NCBI GenBank assembly: GCA_004297165.1
Contig: SCUJ01000007.1
Location: 1 to 64,000, forward strand
From: Gammaproteobacteria bacterium
GTDB lineage: Bacteria; Pseudomonadota; Gammaproteobacteria; Eutrophobiales; Eutrophobiaceae
Direction: 5' to 3'
Length of the DNA stretch: 64,000 nt
Shown one piece after another: positions 11,719-19,800 of the stretch. The position numbers and the translations under genes are program-made. Positions within the stretch are counted from its first letter, which is position 1; every line of letters begins with the position of its first letter. The notes beneath the pieces are model-generated. The model had not been told where the DNA came from. It saw only the letters and a program-made list of their open reading frames with translations, and did not search any database.

Positions 11719-12246
11719 ATGCGCTGCCCCTTCTGCATGACGATGGATACCCGGGTGATCGATTCCCGGCTCGTGGGAGAAGGCGATCAGATCCGCCGCC
11801 GCCGGGAATGCACCGGGTGCAGCGAACGGTTCACCACCTACGAATCCGCTGAACTGAACTATCCCCGCATCAACAAAACCGACGGGCGGCGCGAGGCCTT
11901 CAGCGAAGAGAAGCTGCGCAACGGCATCATGCGGGCGCTCGAAAAACGGCCGGTGGACATGGACCGGATCGAGGTCGCGATCTCGCATATCAAGCATCGG
12001 CTGCGCGCGAGCGGCGAACGCGAGGTGAAATCCGGCAAGATCGGCAACTGGGTGATGGAGGAGTTGCGCAAGATCGATCAGGTGGCTTATGTCCGCTTTG
12101 CCTCGGTGTACCGCAGTTTCGGCGACGTGCGCGCCTTCCTCGAGGAGATCGAGCGCCTGGAAAACGACCTGCCCCCTGAGATCAGGAAAGATCAGCTCGA
12201 ACTGTTGAGCGATCCCGAAAATACGGAGCCAGGTCCCAAGGATTGA
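11719..12246 (+). CDS. nrdR: transcriptional repressor NrdR
   Basis: [42 protein letters not shown]. Confidence 0.98.
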   Translation: MRCPFCMTMDTRVIDSRLVGEGDQIRRRRECTGCSERFTTYESAELNYPRINKTDGRREAFSEEKLRNGIMRALEKRPVDMDRIEVAISHIKHRLRASGEREVKSGKIGNWVMEELRKIDQVAYVRFASVYRSFGDVRAFLEEIERLENDLPPEIRKDQLELLSDPENTEPGPKD

Positions 12247-12251
12247 TCCCC

Positions 12252-13346
12252 ATGACCTGGACGGCGGCGGATCACGCGTGGATGGGCAGGGCCCTGCAAC
12301 TGGCCGAACGGGGACGCTATACCACGCATCCCAATCCCCGCGTGGGTTGTGTCCTGGTGCGCGAGGGAAAGATCATCGGCGAGGGTTGGCACCGTGCGCC
12401 TGGCGAACCGCATGCCGAGGTGAACGCGATCTCCAATGCCGGAACGGACGTCCGCGGCGCCGACTGTTATGTAACCCTGGAGCCGTGCAACCACACGGGG
12501 CGCACCCCCCCCTGCACCGACGCCCTGATCAAGGCCGGGATCGGCCGGGTCATCGCCGCGATGGAGGACCCGTTCCCCGAGGTCTCCGGCCGCGGTCTTA
12601 AAACTCTCGAAAAGGCCGGCATCCCTGTGGATTCGGGGCTGCTCGCGGAGCAGGCGGGCCGGTTGAATCGCGGTTTTTGCAAACGCTGGACTGTGGGCCT
12701 GCCCTTCGTGACCTGCAAGCTCGCGATGAGCATGGACGGCCGCACCGCTCTCGCCGACGGGACGAGCAAATGGATCACCGGCGCGCCCGCGCGGCAGGAT
12801 GTGCAATGTCTGCGGGCCGGAAGTTCCGCGATCCTGACGGGCATCGGCACGGTGCTCGCGGACGATCCCCGCCTGAACGTGCGCGATCTGGATTGCGGCA
12901 GGCGGCAGCCGCTGCGGGTCGTCATCGATTCGCGGTTGCGGTTTCCCCCTAGGGCGCGGATGTTGCGCCAGGCCGGGCGCACGCTGATCATGACCCGGAG
13001 CCATGACGGCGGTCTTAAGGCGGCATTGGAGGCGGCGGGCGCCGAGGTGGTCGTGATCGACGCAGTGAAAGACGAATTCCTGCACGGCGTCCTTAAGCAT
13101 CTGGCGAGCGAGAAAGAGGTCAATGAGTTGCTCGTCGAATCGGGCGCGACGCTGACCGGCGGGTTGCTGGCGGCGGGTTTCCTGGACGAACTGGTGATCT
13201 ATCAGGCCCCGCTCCTCTTGGGCGATGCGGGCAAGGGGCTCTTTCACCTGCCAGGGATCGGATCGATGAACGAGCGGATCCCGCTGGAGATACGTGATCT
13301 AAGACATGTGGGCCGGGATCTTCGCCTCACCCTGACCCCGCACTGA
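12252..13346 (+). CDS. ribD: bifunctional diaminohydroxyphosphoribosylaminopyrimidine deaminase / reductase
   Basis: HPNPRVGCVLVREGKIIGEGWHRAPGEPHAEVNAI...CYVTLEPCNHTGRTPPCTDALI; KLAMSMDGRTALADGTSKWITG. Confidence 0.97.
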   Translation: MTWTAADHAWMGRALQLAERGRYTTHPNPRVGCVLVREGKIIGEGWHRAPGEPHAEVNAISNAGTDVRGADCYVTLEPCNHTGRTPPCTDALIKAGIGRVIAAMEDPFPEVSGRGLKTLEKAGIPVDSGLLAEQAGRLNRGFCKRWTVGLPFVTCKLAMSMDGRTALADGTSKWITGAPARQDVQCLRAGSSAILTGIGTVLADDPRLNVRDLDCGRRQPLRVVIDSRLRFPPRARMLRQAGRTLIMTRSHDGGLKAALEAAGAEVVVIDAVKDEFLHGVLKHLASEKEVNELLVESGATLTGGLLAAGFLDELVIYQAPLLLGDAGKGLFHLPGIGSMNERIPLEIRDLRHVGRDLRLTLTPH

Positions 13347-13418
13347 ACCGTGTCAGAGGCCGACGCCTCTGGTACACTGACGGCTGACTTCCTTCCTTAA
13401 CCCGCGTTGTGATTTGTC

Positions 13419-14528
13419 ATGGCCCTGCATAGTACCGAAGAACTGATCGAGGAAATCCGCTCCGGCAGGATGGTCATCCTGATGGATGACGAGGACCGGG
13501 AGAACGAGGGCGATTTCGTCATCGCCGCCGAATGCGTCCGCCCGGAGGATATCAATTTCATGGCCCGCCACGGCCGCGGGCTTATCTGCCTTACGCTGAC
13601 CCGCGAGCATTGCCGCCGGTTGAACCTGCCGCTGATGGCGCGGAATTTCTATTCCAGCGATTCGACCAACTTCACCGTCTCCATCGAGGCGGCGGAGGGC
13701 GTGACCACCGGGATCTCCGCGGCGGATCGGGCCGTGACGATCCGGGCCGCCGCGGCGAAGAACGCCAAACCCTCCGATCTGATCCAGCCGGGACACGTGT
13801 TCCCGCTCATGGCCCACCCCGGGGGCGTCCTGTCCCGGGCCGGGCATACCGAGGCCGGCTGCGATCTCGCGCGGCTCGCCGGATCTCAACCTGCCTCCGC
13901 CATCGTCGAGATCCTCAACGACGACGGCAGCATGGCGCGCCGGCCGGATCTCGAGCGCCTCGCCGCGGAACACGGACTCAAGATCGGCACCATCGCGGAC
14001 CTCATCCGTTACCGGACCCAGAATGAACGAACCGTAGAACGCGTGGCCGAGAACGAGGTGATGACGGAGTTCGGCCGGTTCCGGCTGGTGGCCTATCGCG
14101 ACACCATCGACGACGACATCCACCTCGCCATGATCAAGGGCGTCATCGACCCGGAAATCCCCATCATGGTCAGGGTACACCTTGAGCATATGCTCTACGA
14201 CCTTACCGGCACACAATCCGTTAACAACCGCTGGCCCTTACGCGAGGTCCTGCGCCGGATCGGCGAGGCGGAGAACGGCATCGTGGTAATCCTCAGCCAC
14301 CAGATCGAAACTGATGCCCTGATCAACGAGATCACGAGTCTCAACGAGAGCGGCAGGGAACACATTCACCGCCCGGTCGACAGCAGCAAGGACTTGCGCA
14401 ATATCGGGTTGGGCTCGCAGATCCTCTCGGACCTCGGGGTGCGCAAGATGCGCGTCATGAGCAGCCCGAAGCGTCTGCATGCCCTGTCCGGATTCGAACT
14501 CGAAGTGGTCGAATATATCGGCGAGTGA
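13419..14528 (+). CDS. ribBA: 3,4-dihydroxy-2-butanone-4-phosphate synthase with GTP cyclohydrolase II-like domain
   Basis: [49 protein letters not shown]-terminal RibA-like domain ([37 protein letters not shown]). Confidence 0.95.
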   Translation: MALHSTEELIEEIRSGRMVILMDDEDRENEGDFVIAAECVRPEDINFMARHGRGLICLTLTREHCRRLNLPLMARNFYSSDSTNFTVSIEAAEGVTTGISAADRAVTIRAAAAKNAKPSDLIQPGHVFPLMAHPGGVLSRAGHTEAGCDLARLAGSQPASAIVEILNDDGSMARRPDLERLAAEHGLKIGTIADLIRYRTQNERTVERVAENEVMTEFGRFRLVAYRDTIDDDIHLAMIKGVIDPEIPIMVRVHLEHMLYDLTGTQSVNNRWPLREVLRRIGEAENGIVVILSHQIETDALINEITSLNESGREHIHRPVDSSKDLRNIGLGSQILSDLGVRKMRVMSSPKRLHALSGFELEVVEYIGE

Positions 14529-14534
14529 CAGGCG

Positions 14535-15029
14535 ATGAGCGAAAAGCACACAATTCGGGAGGGGATCCGCATCATGGAGGGCCGGACCACGATCACGGAG
14601 GCGACAGTCGCGATTGTCGCCAGCCGTTATAACGGCGCAATTGTCGATCGCCTGCTCGATGCCTGCATCGGCACTCTGCGGAACGCGGGCATAGATCCCG
14701 CGCGGATCGCGCTGGTCCGCGTCCCCGGGGCCTTCGAGATCCCGGTGGCCGCCGCACGGCTGGTCGATACGGGGCATTACGACGCCGTGATTGCCATTGG
14801 CGCGGTGATCCGCGGGGAAACCCCGCATTTCGATTTCATCGCCGCCGAATGCACGCGCGGCCTGGCCGATACCGCGCTTCGTTCCGGCGTGCCGGTAATC
14901 TTCGGCGTGTTGACGGTCGATAACATCCAGCAGGCCCTGGATCGCTCCGGCGAGCCGGAGAGCAACAAGGGCAGCGAGGCGGCCAGCACTGCGATCGAGA
15001 TGATCAACCTCCTCCGCTCGCTCTCCTGA
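14535..15029 (+). CDS. ribH: 6,7-dimethyl-8-ribityllumazine synthase
   Basis: RVPGAFEIPVAAARLVDTGHYDAVIAIGAVIRGETPHFDFIAAECTRGL; FGVLTVDNIQQALDRSG. Confidence 0.97.
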   Translation: MSEKHTIREGIRIMEGRTTITEATVAIVASRYNGAIVDRLLDACIGTLRNAGIDPARIALVRVPGAFEIPVAAARLVDTGHYDAVIAIGAVIRGETPHFDFIAAECTRGLADTALRSGVPVIFGVLTVDNIQQALDRSGEPESNKGSEAASTAIEMINLLRSLS

Positions 15030-15490
15030 TGGGTGGTCGCGGCGCCAAGGGCTTTTCCCCGAATGCGCGCGCGCGGGCGCGACGCACGGCGGTGCAGGCC
15101 GTCTATCAGTGGTTGATCACGGGGCAGGCCATGTCCGGAATCATTCAGGAATTCGAGGAAGGCAATCCGGAACTCAAGAAGGCGGATCGCACCTATTTCC
15201 GGGACTTGTTGCAGGGCACCGCCCGGCTTTCCGCAACCCTCGATGAACAGCTCCAGGGTTATCTGGATCGTCCGCTCGCCGAGGTCAATCCCGTGGAATC
15301 TGCGATCCTGAAACTCGGGATGTACGAGTTGCTGCAACATCCGGAAGTCCCCTGGCGGGTGGTCCTGAACGAGTCGATCGAACTCGCCAAGATGTTCGGA
15401 GCGGAGCAGTCCCACCGTTATATCAACGGCGTGCTGGATCGGGCCGCGCACGCGGTGCGGAGCGTGGAAACCAGCGCCCCGGCGATATGA
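15029..15490 (+). CDS. nusB: transcription antitermination factor NusB
   Basis: ARRTAVQAVYQWLITG...VESAILKLGMYELLQHPEVPWRVVLNESIELAKMFGAEQSHRYINGVLDRAA. Confidence 0.96.
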   Translation: MGGRGAKGFSPNARARARRTAVQAVYQWLITGQAMSGIIQEFEEGNPELKKADRTYFRDLLQGTARLSATLDEQLQGYLDRPLAEVNPVESAILKLGMYELLQHPEVPWRVVLNESIELAKMFGAEQSHRYINGVLDRAAHAVRSVETSAPAI

Positions 15491-16449
15491 CGCGCAACGA
15501 ATTCGATATCATCCGGCAATACTTCCGTGGGCTGGCCGATAATACCGGCGGCGTAATCTGTGGCATCGGCGACGATGCCGCGGTGCTCGCGATCCCACCT
15601 GGCCATGAGCTCGTGGTCTCGACGGATACCCTCGTTTCAGGCGTGCATTTCCCCGCAGCGACCGCCGCCGCCGATGTCGGCCACAAGGCGCTCGCCGTCA
15701 ATCTCAGCGACCTCGCGGCCATGGCGGCCCTGCCGCAATGGGTGACGCTCGCCCTCACGCTGCCCGAGGATGATCCTGAGTGGCTCGCGGGATTCTGCGG
15801 GGGATTCGCGGTACTTGCGCGGGAGACGGGCGTCAGTCTGGTCGGCGGCGATACGACCCACGGCCCGCTCTCCATTACGATCACGGTCATGGGCGTCGTC
15901 CCGGCCGGCACGGCGGTGAAACGCAGCGGCGCCAGGCCCGGAGATCAGATCTATGTCACCGGTTCCCTCGGTGGGGCGGGTCTCGCCCTGCGGCGGTTGC
16001 TCGATGGGAGGTATGCGGATGTCAGGAATAAACGGGATGTGTGTCTTGAACGTTTGCTGCGCCCTCGTCCCCGCATCGCCACAGGCCTCGCCCTGCGCGG
16101 GATTGCGAGCGCGATGATCGATATCTCCGATGGCCTGGCCGCGGACCTTGGCCACATCCTGGAGGACTCCGGCTGCGGCGCCATCGTGCAACTGGAAGAT
16201 ATACCCATCGCACCGGAACTCCACGAGTTGACCCGGGCCGAATTCTGGCGCACTGCCCTCACCGCCGGGGACGATTATGAGTTGTGCTTCACCGCGCCTG
16301 TTGCGAAACGCCCCGAGGTGGAAAGGCTGACGCAACAATCGCTCGTGCCCATTACGCCGATCGGAGAGATCATGGGATCCGGATTGTCCTGGCGGAACAA
16401 AGACGGTTCAGAGTCGAAATTCCCGGTTACCGGTTACCGGCATTTTTAA
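15487..16449 (+). CDS. thiL: thiamine-monophosphate kinase
   Basis: EFDIIRQYFR...GIGDDAAVLAIPPGHELVVSTDTLVSGVHFP; ISDGLAADLGHI; GDDYELCF. Confidence 0.96.
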   Translation: MTRNEFDIIRQYFRGLADNTGGVICGIGDDAAVLAIPPGHELVVSTDTLVSGVHFPAATAAADVGHKALAVNLSDLAAMAALPQWVTLALTLPEDDPEWLAGFCGGFAVLARETGVSLVGGDTTHGPLSITITVMGVVPAGTAVKRSGARPGDQIYVTGSLGGAGLALRRLLDGRYADVRNKRDVCLERLLRPRPRIATGLALRGIASAMIDISDGLAADLGHILEDSGCGAIVQLEDIPIAPELHELTRAEFWRTALTAGDDYELCFTAPVAKRPEVERLTQQSLVPITPIGEIMGSGLSWRNKDGSESKFPVTGYRHF

Positions 16450-16462
16450 GGAACCTCTGAAC
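16445..16462. repeat. copy 1 of short dispersed motif TTAAGGAACCTCTGAA
   Basis: tttaaggaacctctgaac after the thiL stop; related copies near 27948-27962 and, inverted, 32805-32820. Confidence 0.5.
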
Positions 16463-16473
16463 ATATCGCGAAA

Positions 16474-16749
16474 TCATGCCCTGCGGTGCTCTTCGATATC
16501 CCGGGCAAGCCATGCCTTGATGAGAGACTGATAAGGCATATCTCGCTTGTTGGCCTCAACTTTTATACGATCGAGCAAGGCCTCAGGCAGGCGCAGGGAA
16601 ATGGTCGTGGTCGATGGCTTCAAGCTAGGAAGCACAGCCTTCCTGGCTTTGCTCCAATCAACATAGTCAGTCGAATCATGCTTTTCCCAGAAAGCACGTT
16701 CCTCGGCTTCGGTCTTGAAGGTTGGTACTTTAGTTTTGGCTTTGCTCAT
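16474..16749 (-). CDS. brnA: BrnA-like antitoxin
   Basis: FKTEAEERAFWEKHDSTDYVDWSKA...ISLRLPEALLDRIKVEANKRDMPYQSLIKAWLA; overlaps the 3' end of brnT. Confidence 0.85.
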   Translation of the reverse strand: MSKAKTKVPTFKTEAEERAFWEKHDSTDYVDWSKARKAVLPSLKPSTTTISLRLPEALLDRIKVEANKRDMPYQSLIKAWLARDIEEHRRA

Positions 16750-17035
16750 ATTTAGTCCTCTCTCTTCGGTTCATATCCCGGGCAGAGATAACCCGAATTA
16801 ATGTACCCTTGACGCGCAAGGTAAAAGTTACATGGAGTTGCCGGCCATCATCGGTTTTGCCCAGAGCGTGGTATCTTGCTTCTGTTTGACTGTGCTCTAT
16901 ATCGTCCAGAAGAAGCAGGGGCTGGTTAAAGAAAATCTGCTCTGCCTCGGACTGGATAACATTATGCTTTTGCGTGCTTTTCCTGGAATTACCATCATCC
17001 CAGTGAAAGCCGGTGACCTGCGCCAGTTCAATCAT
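16730..17035 (-). CDS. brnT: BrnT-family ribonuclease toxin
   Basis: FHWDDGNSRKSTQKHNVIQSEAEQIFFNQPLLLLDD...RYHALGKTDDGRQLHVTFTLRVKGTLIRVISARDMNRRERTKYE. Confidence 0.92.
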   Translation of the reverse strand: MIELAQVTGFHWDDGNSRKSTQKHNVIQSEAEQIFFNQPLLLLDDIEHSQTEARYHALGKTDDGRQLHVTFTLRVKGTLIRVISARDMNRRERTKYEQSQN

Positions 17036-17039
17036 GTGC

Positions 17040-17058
17040 GTATATTATCATCATATAC
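17040..17058. promoter_or_regulatory. candidate brnTA operator (GTATAT-N7-ATATAC)
   Basis: Inverted repeat gtatat tatcatc atatac starting 5 nt upstream of the brnT start codon. Confidence 0.55.
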
Positions 17059-17152
17059 ATCAGTGACAAGCAGCGATAACAAACTGTTCCTGAGCGATCA
17101 ACCTCGCTCCGCATGGCTCGACATTTACACCGACATTATGAAGGAGGAATGA

Positions 17153-17812
17153 TTGATCGACACAGCGCATACGAACCCATCCGCAACGCGCCTGATCGCC
17201 GCTTTGGCCGACGGCAACGAGTCAGTACGGCTGAAGGCCGCTCTTGCAATCGGCTCCGATCCCGAACCGGGTCTGGTCGACATGCTGGTGGATCGATGCG
17301 CGGTTGAGCCCAACTTCTACGTGCGCGACATGCTCACTTGGGCGTTGATCCGTTTCCCGTCGGAGATCACTGTTCCGAGACTGCTCGCGGAGTTGCGCTC
17401 GGAGTGCGCTCAGGCCAGGAGCCAGGCATTGCACACGCTGTCCAAGATCAAGGACGCGGGCGCATGGCCCGCGATCACACGGTCTCTGTTGCGCGATCCC
17501 GACGACGAAGTCGCCCGGAGCGCATGGCGTGCCGCAGTCGTCCTCGTGCCCGAGGGTCAGGAGAAGGGTTTGGCCGAGGAGCTGGCCGCGCAACTCGGTC
17601 GCGGCAACCGGGAAATGCAGCTCAGTCTGAGCCTCGCCCTAGTTGCCCTCGGGGAAGTAGCGATCGGGCAGATTCTCCAACAGGCAATGACCAGCGACGA
17701 TCCGCGTGTACGCGCGCATGCGCGCGCTACGGAGCGTCTCCTGCGCGAGCCGGACGCCGGCTTCAAACTCGCCGTCGACCAGGCGAAACGAGTTTTCGTG
17801 CTCGGCAAGTAA
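17153..17812 (+). CDS. HEAT-repeat protein
   Basis: Repeating helical units: RLIAALADGNESVRLKAALAIGS, VPRLLAELRSECAQARSQALHTLSKI, AITRSLLRDPDDEVARSAWRAAVVL; TTG start. Confidence 0.85.
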   Translation: MIDTAHTNPSATRLIAALADGNESVRLKAALAIGSDPEPGLVDMLVDRCAVEPNFYVRDMLTWALIRFPSEITVPRLLAELRSECAQARSQALHTLSKIKDAGAWPAITRSLLRDPDDEVARSAWRAAVVLVPEGQEKGLAEELAAQLGRGNREMQLSLSLALVALGEVAIGQILQQAMTSDDPRVRAHARATERLLREPDAGFKLAVDQAKRVFVLGK

Positions 17813-17838
17813 CGGTAGGTACGTTCCTCACCAGCAGC

Positions 17839-19392
17839 CTACGGGGTCTTCCGCCGCATTATGATCTCCCGCCACTCGGACGGTCCCGTCGTGTGCACAG
17901 ATGTTCCGTTGACATCGACGGCCACGGTGACCGGCATGTCGCGGACCGTGAATTCCTGGATTGCCTCCATTCCCAGATCCGCGAAGGCGACCACGCGCGC
18001 CTTGGAGATGGCCTTGGAGACCAGATAGGCCGCACCGCCCACGGCGATGAGATAGACGGCCTTGTGCTTCCGGATGGCGTCAATGCCCGCGGGGCCCCGT
18101 TCAGCCTTGCCCACCATGCCGATGAGTCCGGTCTTTTCCAGCAACAGCCCCGTGAACTTGTCCATGCGGGTCGCGGTCGTGGGACCGGCCGGACCGACGG
18201 CCTCGTCGCGCACCGCATCCACCGGGCCGACGTAATAGATGAACCGGTTGCGGAGATCGACGCCTTCCGGCAGCGGTTTCCCCGCCGCGAGCAGGTCGCA
18301 GATGCGTTTGTGCGCGGCGTCGCGACCGGTCAGTAATTTACCGGAAAGGAGCAGGGTTTCCCCCGGTTTCCACGCTGCGACCTCCTCCCGCGTGACCTTG
18401 TCGAGATCGACCCGCCGTGCGCCCTTGCCAGCCTCCCAGGGGAGTTTCGGCCATACCGAGAGATCCGGGGCCTGCTGCAACGCCGGACCGGAGCCGTCGA
18501 GGGTGAAATGCGTATGCCGCGTGGCCGCACAGTTCGGGATCATGGCAACCGGGAGATTGGCCGCGTGCGTCGGATAATCCCTGACCTTGATATCGAGGAC
18601 GGTGGTGAGGCCGCCGAGTCCCTGCGCGCCGATGCCCAGTGCATTGACCTTCTCGTAGAGTTCCAACCGCAACTCCTCGGCGCGGTTCGCAGGGCCGCGG
18701 GTCTTGAGGGACTGGATGTCGATCGGCTCCATCAACGCCTCCTTCGCCATCAGCATGGCCTTGTCGGCCGTACCGCCGATCCCGATGCCCAAAATGCCGG
18801 GCGGGCACCAGCCGGCGCCCATGCCGGGGACGGTGGCGAGCACCCAATCGACCACACTGTCCGAGGGATTCAGCATTGCGAAGCGGGCCTTGGCCTCCGA
18901 GCCGCCGCCCTTCGCCGCGAGGTGCGCCTCGACTTTGTCGCCGGGGACGATCCGTGTATAAATCACGGCCGGGGTGTTGTCTTTGGTATTGATGCGCTTG
19001 CCGGCAGGGTCCGCGAGGATGGAGGCGCGCAGGACATTATCGGGGTGCAGATACGCCCGTCGCACGCCCTCGTTGATTAACGCATCGAGGTCGGCATCCG
19101 TATCGAAGCGGACGTTCATGCCCACGTTCAGGAAGACATTCACGATCCCGGTATCCTGGCAGATGGGCCGATGACCCTCGGCGCACATCCTGGAGTTGAC
19201 GAGGATCTGGGCGATGGCGTCCTTCGCGGCGGGCGATTCCTCGCGCTGCCAGGCGGCGTACATGGCCTGAATGAAATCCAGAGGATGATAATAGGAGATG
19301 AATTGCAGGGCGTCCGCGACGCTCGCGATCAGATCCTCCTGCTTGATGATGGTGGTGTTACGCGTCATTGGGTTTCCTTCATGGGGTTTCAA
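17839..19392 (-). CDS. class I (Fe-S) fumarate hydratase
   Basis: RPICQDTGIVNVFLNVGMNVRFD; GGSEAKARFAMLNPSDSVVDWVL; GAGWCPPGILGIGIGGTADKAM; GPTTATRMDKFT. Confidence 0.95.
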   Translation of the reverse strand: MKPHEGNPMTRNTTIIKQEDLIASVADALQFISYYHPLDFIQAMYAAWQREESPAAKDAIAQILVNSRMCAEGHRPICQDTGIVNVFLNVGMNVRFDTDADLDALINEGVRRAYLHPDNVLRASILADPAGKRINTKDNTPAVIYTRIVPGDKVEAHLAAKGGGSEAKARFAMLNPSDSVVDWVLATVPGMGAGWCPPGILGIGIGGTADKAMLMAKEALMEPIDIQSLKTRGPANRAEELRLELYEKVNALGIGAQGLGGLTTVLDIKVRDYPTHAANLPVAMIPNCAATRHTHFTLDGSGPALQQAPDLSVWPKLPWEAGKGARRVDLDKVTREEVAAWKPGETLLLSGKLLTGRDAAHKRICDLLAAGKPLPEGVDLRNRFIYYVGPVDAVRDEAVGPAGPTTATRMDKFTGLLLEKTGLIGMVGKAERGPAGIDAIRKHKAVYLIAVGGAAYLVSKAISKARVVAFADLGMEAIQEFTVRDMPVTVAVDVNGTSVHTTGPSEWREIIMRRKTP

Positions 19393-19413
19393 CAGGATGG
19401 AATAATCTTACCA

Positions 19414-19785
19414 CTAGCCCGTCGGTTTTTTCCTGGGGAAGCCCTTTTTTTGCAGCATTAACGCCCCCGCGAGTCCCAGTGTCAGACCCCCGGCATTCGC
19501 CAGTAGGTCGCGCCAGTCCGGGAAACGTTCGGGCACGAGGGCCTGGGCGAGTTCCACGCCGCTGGAGAAGGCGAGGAGCAGGCCCCAGGTCAGGAGTGGT
19601 CTGCGTAAAGGCCGCGGACGGAGGCAGGCGGAGGCGTAGAGGGCAAGGTTGCCCAGGAAATGCAGCGTCTTGTCGTTGCCCCCCTCCATGATCGAAGGGG
19701 GGGTGCTGACCAGCGCGAAGCCCGCATAGACTGCGAGCGCCACCCAGAATTGCGCATCGCGCAGGAACGACAGGGCGCGCTTCAT
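19414..19785 (-). CDS. VanZ-like membrane protein
   Basis: NDKTLHFLGNLALYA...LAFSSGVELAQALVPERFPDWRDLLANAGGLTLGLA. Confidence 0.8.
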   Translation of the reverse strand: MKRALSFLRDAQFWVALAVYAGFALVSTPPSIMEGGNDKTLHFLGNLALYASACLRPRPLRRPLLTWGLLLAFSSGVELAQALVPERFPDWRDLLANAGGLTLGLAGALMLQKKGFPRKKPTG

Positions 19786-19800
19786 CCGGAGGTGAGCGGA

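Noticed and set aside
13347-13418. Possible FMN riboswitch before ribBA
   Set aside because: Gap too short and lacking the conserved RFN elements; only a small hairpin is visible.
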